From JAVVTR01 sp036653535 (lineage in GTDB: Bacteria > Bacteroidota > Bacteroidia > Bacteroidales > P3): a stretch of 64,000 nucleotides of DNA. The position numbers were made by a program, and so were the translations under genes. The stretch lies in the NCBI GenBank assembly GCA_036653535.1, contig JAVVTR010000009.1, positions 5,290 to 69,289 of the forward strand, read 5' to 3'. Below, piece by piece: positions 49,923 through 57,966 of the stretch; positions within the stretch are counted from its first letter, which is position 1, and each line of letters starts with the position of its first letter. The notes under the pieces are model-generated. The model was not told the DNA's origin and searched no databases. It saw only the letters and a program-made list of their open reading frames with translations.

Positions 49923-51827
49923 TCAGATAAATAAAATCAAGAAAACGAAACCTAAGGTTCCTAAGAGGAAAATAAGCGCATAGGTTTGTACTTGACCCGA
50001 TTGAATGCCTCTAATAGCAAAAGCTGTTTTTTGGGTGACCCAAGCCGTGCCGTTCATAAAGCCATCTATAATATGGCGGTCGAACCAAGCGATAGGACGA
50101 GAAATACCATTAAAAATAATTCTCTTAGTTATAAATAAATAAATTTCATCTATATAAAAACGATGTTGGGCTGCTGTGAAAAGAGGACCGAAAAAATTGG
50201 CTATTTTTGCAGGATGTTCGCTTCGGCCTTTCAAATAAAACCAAGCCGCAAGGGCTATAGAGCAACAAGCCACCAAAACACTGCCAATGGCTACTTTAGG
50301 ATCTAAATGAATAATATATTCCATACCATTACTGCTCACAAATTTTCCAAAAGGAATAAAACCAGCAAAGACGGTTACGGTGGCTAAGAAAACTAATGGC
50401 ATGGTCATGGTAGATGGAGCTTCGTGGAGAGGATGAGATTGGGTAGAGGCTTTTCCCCAAAAGATATTGAAATACAAACGGAACATATAAAATGCGGTTA
50501 AGGCAGCAATAAAGGTCATGCCCAAGCCTAAGTACGGACTAAACATAAAAACAGCACTTAAAATTTCATCCTTGCTAAAAAATCCAGAAAAGGGAGGGAT
50601 ACCAGAGATAGCTAAACAGGCAATTAAAAAGGTGATATGCGTAATGGGAAGATGCTTTCGTAGGCCACCCATATGTTTCATTTCATTGCTGTGTACCGTA
50701 TGTATAATAGCTCCTGCGCATAGAAATAGCAAAGCTTTAAACATAGCGTGGGTGAAAAGGTGAAACATAGAAGCCATATAACCCAAGCCCTCGTGTCCAT
50801 TCATTCCCGAAACCCCTAAGGCTACCAGCATAAACCCAATTTGAGAAATGGTAGAGAAAGCCAAAACCCGTTTAATATCGGTTTGTACGCAAGCAACAAT
50901 GGCTGCATATAAAGAGGTAAAGGCGGCAACATAGGCAATGATATGTAGAACTTCCGGAGTAAATCCGTAATAAATTGGGAATAAACGTGCAACTAAAAAC
51001 ACCCCAGCTACCACCATAGTAGCGGCATGAATTAAGGCAGAAACGGGAGTAGGCCCCTCCATAGCATCGGGCAACCAAATATGGAGTGGAAACATGGCTG
51101 ATTTTCCTGCCGCTCCTATAAAGATAAGCGACGTAGCCCAGCAAAGGGCGGAGATACCTAAGAAACTATATCCAGCTGCACCAGAGAAAATAGCAATATT
51201 GCCAGAACAGAGCAGTTCAAAATCGAAAGTGCGGGTAAAATAGGAGAGAAGTAAAATACCAATTAAGAAACCTAAGTCGGCGAACCGAGTTACAATAAAA
51301 GCCTTTTTAGAAGCTGAAACGGCTTCGGGTTTGGGGTAATAAAATCCTATAAGTAGGTAGGAAGATACGCCTACTAATTCCCAAAAGATATACATTTGGA
51401 ATATATTGGTAGCTACCACTAATCCTAACATGGAAAAGGTAAAAAGAGAAAGAAACGCATAGTAGCGTTGAAATCCTTTTTCTCCTTCCATATAGCCTAA
51501 GCTATAAATATGCACCATTAAGGAAACCGTGGTAATAACCACTAACATCATTACCGAAATGGGATCTAAGAAAATACCCAAATCTATAAACAGACTATCG
51601 GTAAATCTCAACCATTCCATATGGAAAGGAATAAGCGTTTGCCAAACCTCTTCTACTTTTGGCATGCTAAAATACTGCCAAGCGGTATAATAGGCCAAGA
51701 GAGTTGTTATGGCTGCAATGCACACTCCGCTATAGCCCGCTTGCTTGTTTTTTAGACGAGGGCCTAATAAACCTAAGGCAAGGAAACTTACCAAAGGAAG
51801 GAGTAAAATTAAAAGGGTATATTCCAT
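49923..51827 (-). CDS. nuoL: NADH-quinone oxidoreductase subunit L
   Basis: 634 residues, the largest antiporter-like subunit, with about 16 helices including the long lateral helix at the C-terminal end. Motifs: FWELVGVSSYLLIGFYY, FPLHIWLPDAMEGPTPVSAL and VLAFSTISQIGFML. It follows nuoK by 3 bases. It forms the distal part of the proton-pumping arm. Confidence 0.95.
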   Translation of the reverse strand: MEYTLLILLLPLVSFLALGLLGPRLKNKQAGYSGVCIAAITTLLAYYTAWQYFSMPKVEEVWQTLIPFHMEWLRFTDSLFIDLGIFLDPISVMMLVVITTVSLMVHIYSLGYMEGEKGFQRYYAFLSLFTFSMLGLVVATNIFQMYIFWELVGVSSYLLIGFYYPKPEAVSASKKAFIVTRFADLGFLIGILLLSYFTRTFDFELLCSGNIAIFSGAAGYSFLGISALCWATSLIFIGAAGKSAMFPLHIWLPDAMEGPTPVSALIHAATMVVAGVFLVARLFPIYYGFTPEVLHIIAYVAAFTSLYAAIVACVQTDIKRVLAFSTISQIGFMLVALGVSGMNGHEGLGYMASMFHLFTHAMFKALLFLCAGAIIHTVHSNEMKHMGGLRKHLPITHITFLIACLAISGIPPFSGFFSKDEILSAVFMFSPYLGLGMTFIAALTAFYMFRLYFNIFWGKASTQSHPLHEAPSTMTMPLVFLATVTVFAGFIPFGKFVSSNGMEYIIHLDPKVAIGSVLVACCSIALAAWFYLKGRSEHPAKIANFFGPLFTAAQHRFYIDEIYLFITKRIIFNGISRPIAWFDRHIIDGFMNGTAWVTQKTAFAIRGIQSGQVQTYALIFLLGTLGFVFLILFI

Positions 51828-51830
51828 GAT

Positions 51831-52142
51831 TTAATCTTTTAATTTGTTTAAATCTTTGACCTCTATATTGCGAATATTTCGGTAAATATTAATAATGATG
51901 GCAATAGCTACTGCCGTTTCTGCAGCCGATACAGCTATAGCAAAAAGGCTAAAGAACATACCTTCCAATTCCATAGGGAATAAAAATCTATTAAAAACTA
52001 CAAAATTAAGATCGGTAGCATTTAGAATTAATTCTATGGATATGAGTATGGCCAATAAATTACGTCGGGTAATAAAGCCGTAAATACCGGCAAAAAACAT
52101 AATTGTGCTTACAATTAAGTAGTATTCCATGGTTATTTCCAT
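51831..52142 (-). CDS. nuoK: NADH-quinone oxidoreductase subunit K
   Basis: 103 residues, three membrane helices, with the conserved Glu of helix 2 (LLAILISIELILNATDLNFV) and helix 3 (SAAETAVAIAIIINIYR). It is a core membrane subunit of the proton pathway. It lies 33 bases after nuoJ, and that gap carries a direct repeat of the nuoJ 3' end. Confidence 0.95.
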   Translation of the reverse strand: MEITMEYYLIVSTIMFFAGIYGFITRRNLLAILISIELILNATDLNFVVFNRFLFPMELEGMFFSLFAIAVSAAETAVAIAIIINIYRNIRNIEVKDLNKLKD

Positions 52143-52153
52143 AACGGTGTTTT

Positions 52154-52187
52154 TTTTATTTTCGTTTATTCTCTTTTATTTTCGTTT
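52154..52187 (+). repeat. 14-bp direct repeat spanning the nuoJ stop codon
   Basis: TTTTATTTTCGTTT occurs at 52154-52167 and 52174-52187, a period of 20. The second copy (plus-strand view) contains the nuoJ stop codon TTA at 52176-52178. Confidence 0.75.
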
Positions 52188-52694
52188 TCTTGCAATCATA
52201 ATTCCGCCCACGATACAAGCTAAAAGCAAAACACTAATAAGTTCAAAAGGCAAAATATATTGGTATTTTTCGGTTCCCATTAAGGCATATCCTATGGTTT
52301 TCATATCTATTTCTCCTTGGGGTATAGGGGGAAGAGTGGACCATAAATTGGTCATAAATAGATAAATAATAAGGCAGGCACCGGCAATGGAAGCAAGGCA
52401 GCCAAGCCATCTTCTTACACTACGTAAAGGGGCTTTTTTTTCTTCTTCGGTATTAGTAAGGAGAATAGAAAATACATAGAGAACTATAATGCCTCCTACA
52501 TAAATGGTTAGTTGTACGGCGCCCAAAAAGGAATAGTGTAATAGAAAATAGAAACCTGCGCTGGCAAATAGCACAAACAATAAGTAAGTGGCGGCTCTTA
52601 AGATTTTTTTGGTAGTTACAGCCAATATGGAAAAAACAACCGCAACAGCAGCCAAAAGGAAAAAGACGATGGGGTAAGAATTAATCTCCGTCAT
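52176..52694 (-). CDS. nuoJ: NADH-quinone oxidoreductase subunit J
   Basis: 172 residues and five membrane helices, with the conserved VQLTIYVGGIIVLYVFSILL stretch of helix 3 whose pi-bulge is coupled to quinone chemistry. It follows nuoI by 4 bases and overlaps no neighbour. It is a membrane subunit of complex I next to NuoH. Confidence 0.94.
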   Translation of the reverse strand: MTEINSYPIVFFLLAAVAVVFSILAVTTKKILRAATYLLFVLFASAGFYFLLHYSFLGAVQLTIYVGGIIVLYVFSILLTNTEEEKKAPLRSVRRWLGCLASIAGACLIIYLFMTNLWSTLPPIPQGEIDMKTIGYALMGTEKYQYILPFELISVLLLACIVGGIMIARKRK

Positions 52695-52698
52695 AATT

Positions 52699-53166
52699 TT
52701 ATTTTTTTTCTAAATGAGAACCTTCGTGATTGAGTTTTTGTATCAATTTACTTTTGGTAAATACGGCATTCTCGAATTTGGTAGAAAAGGTAATAGCTTG
52801 TTGAGGACAGGTTCTAACACAAAGTTGACAAAACAAGCAACTGCCTAAGTCGTATTCATATTTGGTGAGTTCTTTTATGTTTTTTCCCTCTGCATTGGTA
52901 GTAGTTTGGGAATATACGTGAATGGTATTATTGGGACAATTGGTTTGGCAAATACCGCAGGCTACACAATGATGTTCATTATTTTCGTTGTGAATCATAA
53001 TTAAAGTACCTCTGTAACGATCGTACATTGGTAGCTCTTTTCGATTCTCTGGATAACATTCGGTAGTTTTCTTTCGAAAAAAAATCTTAAGGGTAGTGCC
53101 CATGCCTATGAGCAGCGATTGTAGTCCTTTAAAAAAGGAACGGAAATATTGGCTTATGCTATTCAT
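52699..53166 (-). CDS. nuoI: NADH-quinone oxidoreductase subunit I
   Basis: 155 residues with two [4Fe-4S] motifs, HCVACGICQTNCPNNTI and SCLFCQLCVRTCPQQAI, carrying electrons to NuoB. An amphipathic N-terminal helix (SISQYFRSFFKGLQSLL) attaches it to the membrane. Since NuoE, F and G are missing, reduced ferredoxin or a related donor may feed electrons at this subunit. The gap to nuoH is 136 bases and has no gene. Confidence 0.95.
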   Translation of the reverse strand: MNSISQYFRSFFKGLQSLLIGMGTTLKIFFRKKTTECYPENRKELPMYDRYRGTLIMIHNENNEHHCVACGICQTNCPNNTIHVYSQTTTNAEGKNIKELTKYEYDLGSCLFCQLCVRTCPQQAITFSTKFENAVFTKSKLIQKLNHEGSHLEKK

Positions 53167-53302
53167 GAATCTTTAAATTCTGGGGTTATAAAATGGGCTT
53201 TTGCCGTTTGTTGGGGGTACGATGGAGCGTTTTATTGGGGTTTACTGGAAACTTTATTGGGGCGTTACAGTTTAAGGCTTCTTAGCAGATAGGAAAGCTA
53301 CC

Positions 53303-54379
53303 TTAAAAATATAAGCCGGTAATTACTATAATAACCATTAATAATAAGTTACCTAAGTTTATGGGTAAAAGATATTTCCATTCTAAGGTTAGGAGTTGGT
53401 CTATACGTAAACGAGGGAAAGTCCATTTAAACCACATAATGATAAAAATAAGGACGGCGGTTTTTCCTAAGAACCAAAATAGGGAAGGAATATAATCCAT
53501 TACCGTATTAAATCCTTCTAATCCGGGAATATGTAAGGGCATCCATCCTCCTAAAAATAAGGTGGTGGCAATGGCTGCTACTATAAACATATTTACAAAT
53601 TCGGCCACGTAATAAAAGCCAAAGTGCATACCCGAATATTCGGTATGGTATCCGGCGGTAAGTTCCGATTCCGCTTCGGGTAAATCAAAAGGTCCTCTAT
53701 TGGTTTCGGCCGTTCCCGCCACAAGATAAACAACAAAGGCAATAAAAGCAGGAATATGTCCTTGAAAGATAAACCAAAGATGGTCTTGAGCTTCCACAAT
53801 AGAGGATATTTGCATGGTCCCCGACAGAACCACTATGGTAAGAATACTTAAGCCAATAGAGAGTTCGTAACTAATCATTTGGGCTCCGCTTCGCATGGCT
53901 CCAATTAAGGAGAATTTATTATTACTCGACCAGCCGGCCAATAAAACGCCAATAATGCCCATGGAAGAAACGGCTATCATAAAGAAAATACCTACGTTAA
54001 AATCAATAGCATGCAAGCCTTTGGCAAAAGGAATACAACCAAAAGTAAGTACGGAAGCAATAATAACCATAAAAGGAGCTAAATTGTAGAGGAAATGGTC
54101 TACGTGCTTAATCTCCATAATTTCTTTGGTAAGTATTTTTACCATATCGGCTACCGTTTGTATTAAACCCCACGGCCCTACACGATTGGGACCTAAACGG
54201 CATTGAAAAGCGGCACAAACTTTTCGTTCTGCCAAAATTAAAGCCAAAGCGATAATAGCATAGGCTACTAAAATAACCAATCCTATAAGAATTCCTTCTA
54301 TAAGAACGGTGCCCCATTCCGAGAGATAGTTTCTTAAAAATTGGTCGATCCAATGGGTGACTACTGCAAAATCAAACAT
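53303..54379 (-). CDS. nuoH: NADH-quinone oxidoreductase subunit H
   Basis: 358 residues and about eight membrane helices, the subunit that forms the quinone-access chamber with NuoB and NuoD. Motifs: ERKVCAAFQCRLGPNRVGPWGL (two ends), ETNRGPFDLPEAESEL and FKWTFPRLRIDQL. It is preceded by 224 bases without a gene, where the rest of the operon is tightly packed; that gap holds a structured element shared with fhs. Confidence 0.95.
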   Translation of the reverse strand: MFDFAVVTHWIDQFLRNYLSEWGTVLIEGILIGLVILVAYAIIALALILAERKVCAAFQCRLGPNRVGPWGLIQTVADMVKILTKEIMEIKHVDHFLYNLAPFMVIIASVLTFGCIPFAKGLHAIDFNVGIFFMIAVSSMGIIGVLLAGWSSNNKFSLIGAMRSGAQMISYELSIGLSILTIVVLSGTMQISSIVEAQDHLWFIFQGHIPAFIAFVVYLVAGTAETNRGPFDLPEAESELTAGYHTEYSGMHFGFYYVAEFVNMFIVAAIATTLFLGGWMPLHIPGLEGFNTVMDYIPSLFWFLGKTAVLIFIIMWFKWTFPRLRIDQLLTLEWKYLLPINLGNLLLMVIIVITGLYF

Positions 54380-54440
54380 AAAATCTTATATATTAACAAA
54401 TAAATGGTATCCGAGGATTTCTAATGGAAGCTTTCATAAG

Positions 54441-54541
54441 AAAATAATTTTAACCAATAAGTCTTATGTAACGATGGACTTAAGCGGAAGTAGAGTCCAA
54501 ACGTAGTTTGGGGCTTTGCTAAGGGGAGTAATCGTTGGCTT
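54441..54541 (-). promoter_or_regulatory. Structured element before nuoH, copy B
   Basis: AAAATAATTTT (54441-54451), 5 nt, ATAAGTCTTAT (54457-54467), then a stem AACGAT/ATCGTT (54470-54475 with 54531-54536) enclosing smaller hairpins (CCAAAC-TAC-GTTTGG on the minus strand, and GGACTCTACTTCC). The layout repeats that of the fhs leader. The rest of the 54380-54603 gap has no credible gene. Confidence 0.55.
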
Positions 54542-54603
54542 GGTCCACTTTAGGTGAATTATTTTCCTGCTTCTCTTTGGCTTAGAACCTTTATTAAAAG
54601 GAT

Positions 54604-56238
54604 CTAACGGTCTATATCTGGCACTACATAATCTAAGGAAGCGCCTATAGCAATTAAATCGGCAATTTTATTATTGGAAGCCAATAAATTTATTACCGAA
54701 ATCATGGGTAATCCGGTGGAATGAAATTTGACCCTATAAGGGAATTTTTCTCCACGGCTTTCTATCCATACGCCAAATTCTCCACGTGCTGCTTCCACGC
54801 TTTTGAAGAAGCGTCCTTCTGGCAATTTTAGGATAGGTTTAGTTTTTACACAAAAATCTCCTTGTGGAATTTTGGAAAGTAATTGATCGATGATATGTAA
54901 GGATTCGTTAATTTCATCCATACGAACCATATAACGATCGAAACAATCGCCTTTAGAATATAAAATTTCCTTGAATTCTACTTGATCGTATACCGAGTAG
55001 GGATGGGTTTTTCTTAGGTCGCAAGCCCAGCCGGATCCTCTTCCGGAAGGACCGGTAACCCCATAGGAAATGGCTTCTTCTTTGCTTAATAAACCCAAGT
55101 TTTTAGTTCGTTGTTGAACAATAACATTATTGGTAAATACTTTGTGGTATTCCCCTAAGACGGTAGGAAGATATTTTATAAAGGCGGCGGTTTCTTTCAT
55201 GAAATCGGGATGAAGATCGGCGGCAACCCCTCCTATCATATTATAATTTTGAATTAAGCGTCCCCCTGTAGTTTGTTCGAAAATGTTTAATATTTTCTCT
55301 CGATCCCGGAAACCATAAAAGAAAGGGGTTAGTCCGCCCAAATCCATACATAAGGTAGAAAAGAAAAGCAGATGCGATTGAATACGGCTTAATTCGTCCA
55401 TTAGAACACGAATGTATTGTGCTCTAAGAGGAATTTCCAATTGCAAAGCTTCTTCGACACAAGCGCAAAAAGCATGTCGGTTTTGGTGAGCGGAAAGATA
55501 ATCTAATCGGTCGGTAAGGGCCGGTATTTGAAAATAGGTAAGGCTTTCGCACATTTTTTCTATTCCCCGGTGAATGTATCCGCAGTGTACATCCACTTTT
55601 TTTACTATTTCTCCCTCCAAAGAAACCTGAAAGTGGAGAACGCCATGGGTAGCTGGATGCTGGGGCCCAATATTTACCACATATTCATCTTCTTCAAATA
55701 AACGGTGATCTTCTTGTTGGGTTCCTCCTTCAGGAGCATTTTGGTAGGAGGGGAGATGATCGGTCATGGGTTCCGAATCGGTGGGAATAGGATTGATATC
55801 CGGATTGGTATCATAATCTTTTCGTAGGGGGAAACCAACCCAATCGTTACGCAAAAACAAACGGCGCATATCGGGATGTCCAATAAAATGAATTCCAAAG
55901 AAATCAAAAACTTCTCTTTCGTTTAAAATGGCGCAATGCCAAAGGTCGCTTACTGTAGGAATTTCCGGATTTTGACGATCTTCCGCTAAGGCAATTAGGG
56001 TTATTTCTTGTTTATTAGTGGTAGAGTAAAAACGGTAAAGTACGCCTAATTGCTCCCCATAATCCATTCCAATAATATCTCGAAGATAATCAAAACTTAA
56101 ATCGCTATCATTTTTTAGGTGAAAGGCTAATTCTTTTAAATTGGCAGCTTTCACGGTGAGTGCAGGGGAATTATTTTTCTCCGTATCGAAGATGGCATAA
56201 GGACAAAGCCCTTGCAGTTTCTCTTGTAATTTACTCAT
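54604..56238 (-). CDS. nuoCD: NADH-quinone oxidoreductase, fused subunits C and D
   Basis: 544 residues. The N-terminal 150 residues are NuoC (30 kDa type: YLRDIIGMDYGEQL, NEREVFDFFGIHFIGHPDMRRL as ends). Residues 180-544 are NuoD (49 kDa type: NIGPQHPATHGVLHF, HCGYIHRGIEKM, GPSGRGSGWACDLRKT and the end GASLDYVVPDIDR). The fused form is normal for Bacteroidota. NuoD forms the quinone site with NuoB. It overlaps nuoB by 4 bases. Confidence 0.95.
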   Translation of the reverse strand: MSKLQEKLQGLCPYAIFDTEKNNSPALTVKAANLKELAFHLKNDSDLSFDYLRDIIGMDYGEQLGVLYRFYSTTNKQEITLIALAEDRQNPEIPTVSDLWHCAILNEREVFDFFGIHFIGHPDMRRLFLRNDWVGFPLRKDYDTNPDINPIPTDSEPMTDHLPSYQNAPEGGTQQEDHRLFEEDEYVVNIGPQHPATHGVLHFQVSLEGEIVKKVDVHCGYIHRGIEKMCESLTYFQIPALTDRLDYLSAHQNRHAFCACVEEALQLEIPLRAQYIRVLMDELSRIQSHLLFFSTLCMDLGGLTPFFYGFRDREKILNIFEQTTGGRLIQNYNMIGGVAADLHPDFMKETAAFIKYLPTVLGEYHKVFTNNVIVQQRTKNLGLLSKEEAISYGVTGPSGRGSGWACDLRKTHPYSVYDQVEFKEILYSKGDCFDRYMVRMDEINESLHIIDQLLSKIPQGDFCVKTKPILKLPEGRFFKSVEAARGEFGVWIESRGEKFPYRVKFHSTGLPMISVINLLASNNKIADLIAIGASLDYVVPDIDR

Positions 56239-56843
56239 ATCTTATCTTGTTGTGGGTCTGACTGCCGACCGAGTATAGGTTTTTTCTCCTTACGATTTCT
56301 GCCTCCGAGAAATTGCTCGGCTTTAATTTTTCTTTGTAGTTGCATCATCCCATAGAGTAGGGCCTCTGGACGAGGTGGACATCCTGGAACATATACATCT
56401 ACTGGTATTATTTGATCTACTCCTTTTACTACGTGGTAGGATTTAATAAAAGGACCTCCGGAAATGGCACAACTTCCCATGGCCACCACATATTTGGGGT
56501 CGGCCATTTGGTCGTAGAGCCGCTTTAGGACCGGAGCCATTTTATGCACAATGGTTCCCGCTACGACAATAACATCGGCCTGACGCGGACTTGCACGGGT
56601 AACTTCAAACCCAAATCGGGCAAAATCGTAGCGTGCAGCACCCACACTCATAAATTCTATACCGCAACAACTGGTGGCAAAGGTAAGAGGCCAAACGGAA
56701 TTGGAACGGCCCCAATTGATAAATTCGTCTATACAACTTAACCATACATTACATCCGCTTTTACGTAAGGTTTCAATGTATTCGTTTTCATTGAAATCTT
56801 CTTCTTTCATGGAGGATATAGCTACCGTTTTTTTTATTTCCAT
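56235..56843 (-). CDS. nuoB: NADH-quinone oxidoreductase subunit B
   Basis: 202 residues from the ATG at 56843. A longer frame (275 codons) starts inside nuoA and is not credible. The N2 cluster ligands are in TFATSCCGIEFM and the later CAISGG and GCPPRPEAL. It overlaps nuoA by 10 bases and nuoCD by 4, so translation is coupled. The C-terminal tail is rich in Lys, Gln and Asp. Confidence 0.95.
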   Translation of the reverse strand: MEIKKTVAISSMKEEDFNENEYIETLRKSGCNVWLSCIDEFINWGRSNSVWPLTFATSCCGIEFMSVGAARYDFARFGFEVTRASPRQADVIVVAGTIVHKMAPVLKRLYDQMADPKYVVAMGSCAISGGPFIKSYHVVKGVDQIIPVDVYVPGCPPRPEALLYGMMQLQRKIKAEQFLGGRNRKEKKPILGRQSDPQQDKI

Positions 56844-57187
56844 AATAGAGCTCCTTTCTTCCAAGCATAAGCTAAGCCTAAAATTAAAACACCTATAAAA
56901 AACAACACACTTAAAAGACCGTTTATTCCTAAGTCCCGTACAATAACGGCCCAAGGAAAAAGGAAAACAGCTTCTACATCGAACATTAGAAATAAAATAG
57001 CAAAGAGATAATATCCCACTTTGAATTGCATCCAAGACTTGCCGCGAGTGGGAATACCACATTCATAGGCTTCCTCCTTTTGTTTATTATAGGTTCGTGG
57101 AGAAATCCACACGCCTATGCCCCAAGCTGCCAAAACCAAGGTAATAGCAGTTAGTAGCACGACCAGGAATAGAATTAAATTGGTCAT
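56834..57187 (-). CDS. nuoA: NADH-quinone oxidoreductase subunit A
   Basis: 117 residues, three membrane helices, with the conserved YECGIPTRG loop and LFLMFDVEAVFLFPWA. It is the first gene of the nuo operon. No convincing promoter was found in the 300 bases upstream, although the long AT-rich gap must contain it. Confidence 0.94.
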   Translation of the reverse strand: MTNLILFLVVLLTAITLVLAAWGIGVWISPRTYNKQKEEAYECGIPTRGKSWMQFKVGYYLFAILFLMFDVEAVFLFPWAVIVRDLGINGLLSVLFFIGVLILGLAYAWKKGALLWK

Positions 57188-57560
57188 TTTTTCTTACATT
57201 TTAGTAGTTTGCATATTCTGGTGCCTTGGGGTGAATTTTAATGCCGAAAGGTGAGCCTTGCCAGATAGTGTAGTATATTAAATAGGTATATTTTATAGAG
57301 CAGGCACTATATCTATAAAAGTCTGCAAAGGTCGTAATTATTTTAATCAAAAAAAAGAGGCTTTTATAAGATGTTGTTTAAGAAGTATTCTAAATAAGGA
57401 AAATGGTAAAAAAGAGGGCTAAGATCGTTGATTTTTTATCCTTGATTTTCCATTTTCCATTTTTAGATTTTGAAAATAGTTGTACCAAGCTTGGCATGCA
57501 ACACTGCTATGGAAAAGGCAGGTAGAGAAAGAACGAAAAAAAGTAAAAAAAAACAGTTTT
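57188..57560. other. Divergent intergenic region between nuo and the activase gene
   Basis: No ORF, RNA gene or strong hairpin is supported in this AT-rich stretch. It must hold the nuo promoter; a weak candidate on the minus strand near 57325-57350 has GACCTTTG in place of TAnnTTTG. Confidence 0.5.
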
Positions 57561-57566
57561 ATGAAA

Positions 57567-57598
57567 TTTGAAATTTTTGAAAAGTTGGTTTATCTTTG
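57567..57598 (+). promoter_or_regulatory. Promoter of the activase-dinB region
   Basis: TTTG at 57567-57570, a 20-nt spacer, TATCTTTG at 57591-57598: a full Bacteroidota match. The predicted transcript has a leader of about 360 nt that contains the GC-rich repeats. Confidence 0.72.
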
Positions 57599-57700
57599 CG
57601 CATTTTAAGAATAGAAATGCTTTAAGTCTTGTTAGAAAAGGCCTAAGTCCTGCTTAAATTTACCCCATAGTTGAAAGCCCTTGTAGAAGCTTTTTAATAC

Positions 57701-57823
57701 CTTCGGGAGCCTTCGGAAGCCGTCGGGCGACTTTTGCACAGCGTCGGAAGTGGTTGAAAGTTTTCGGGAGCCTTCGGAAGCCCTCGGGCGACTTTTTGCA
57801 TAGCGTCGGAAGTGTCTATAAGT
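57701..57823 (+). repeat. 61-bp GC-rich tandem repeat, two copies
   Basis: Two units begin near 57702 and 57763 with the shared core CGGGAGCCTTCGGAAGCC, then CGGGCGACTTTT, GCA and GCGTCGGAAGTG. It is far richer in G and C than the surroundings. It lies in the leader of the activase gene. A 76-codon minus-strand ORF across it is not credible. Confidence 0.85.
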
Positions 57824-57966
57824 TGTTGGGTTGTTGTTATGGAGAATGGATCTACGAAACAAAATGGAGATAATTTAAAGGAAGTTGGACCTTTTGGGGC
57901 ATTTTCTTTGGGTCCATTTCTTTAAATTGCTTTTATATATTGAAAATAAAAAAGGAGAAATAGCCT

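Noticed and set aside
56844..57062. Longer N-terminal extension of nuoB (275 codons)
   Set aside because: The extension is nuoA read in another frame. The ATG at 56843 gives normal NuoB length and a typical overlap.
57632..57862. 76-codon minus-strand ORF over the GC-rich repeats
   Set aside because: Its composition comes from the tandem repeat, with no domain, no ribosome-binding site and no neighbour on that strand.
57188..57966. tRNA or other small RNA gene in the nuo-activase gap
   Set aside because: No cloverleaf or T-loop consensus was found, and base composition is very AT-rich apart from the repeats.
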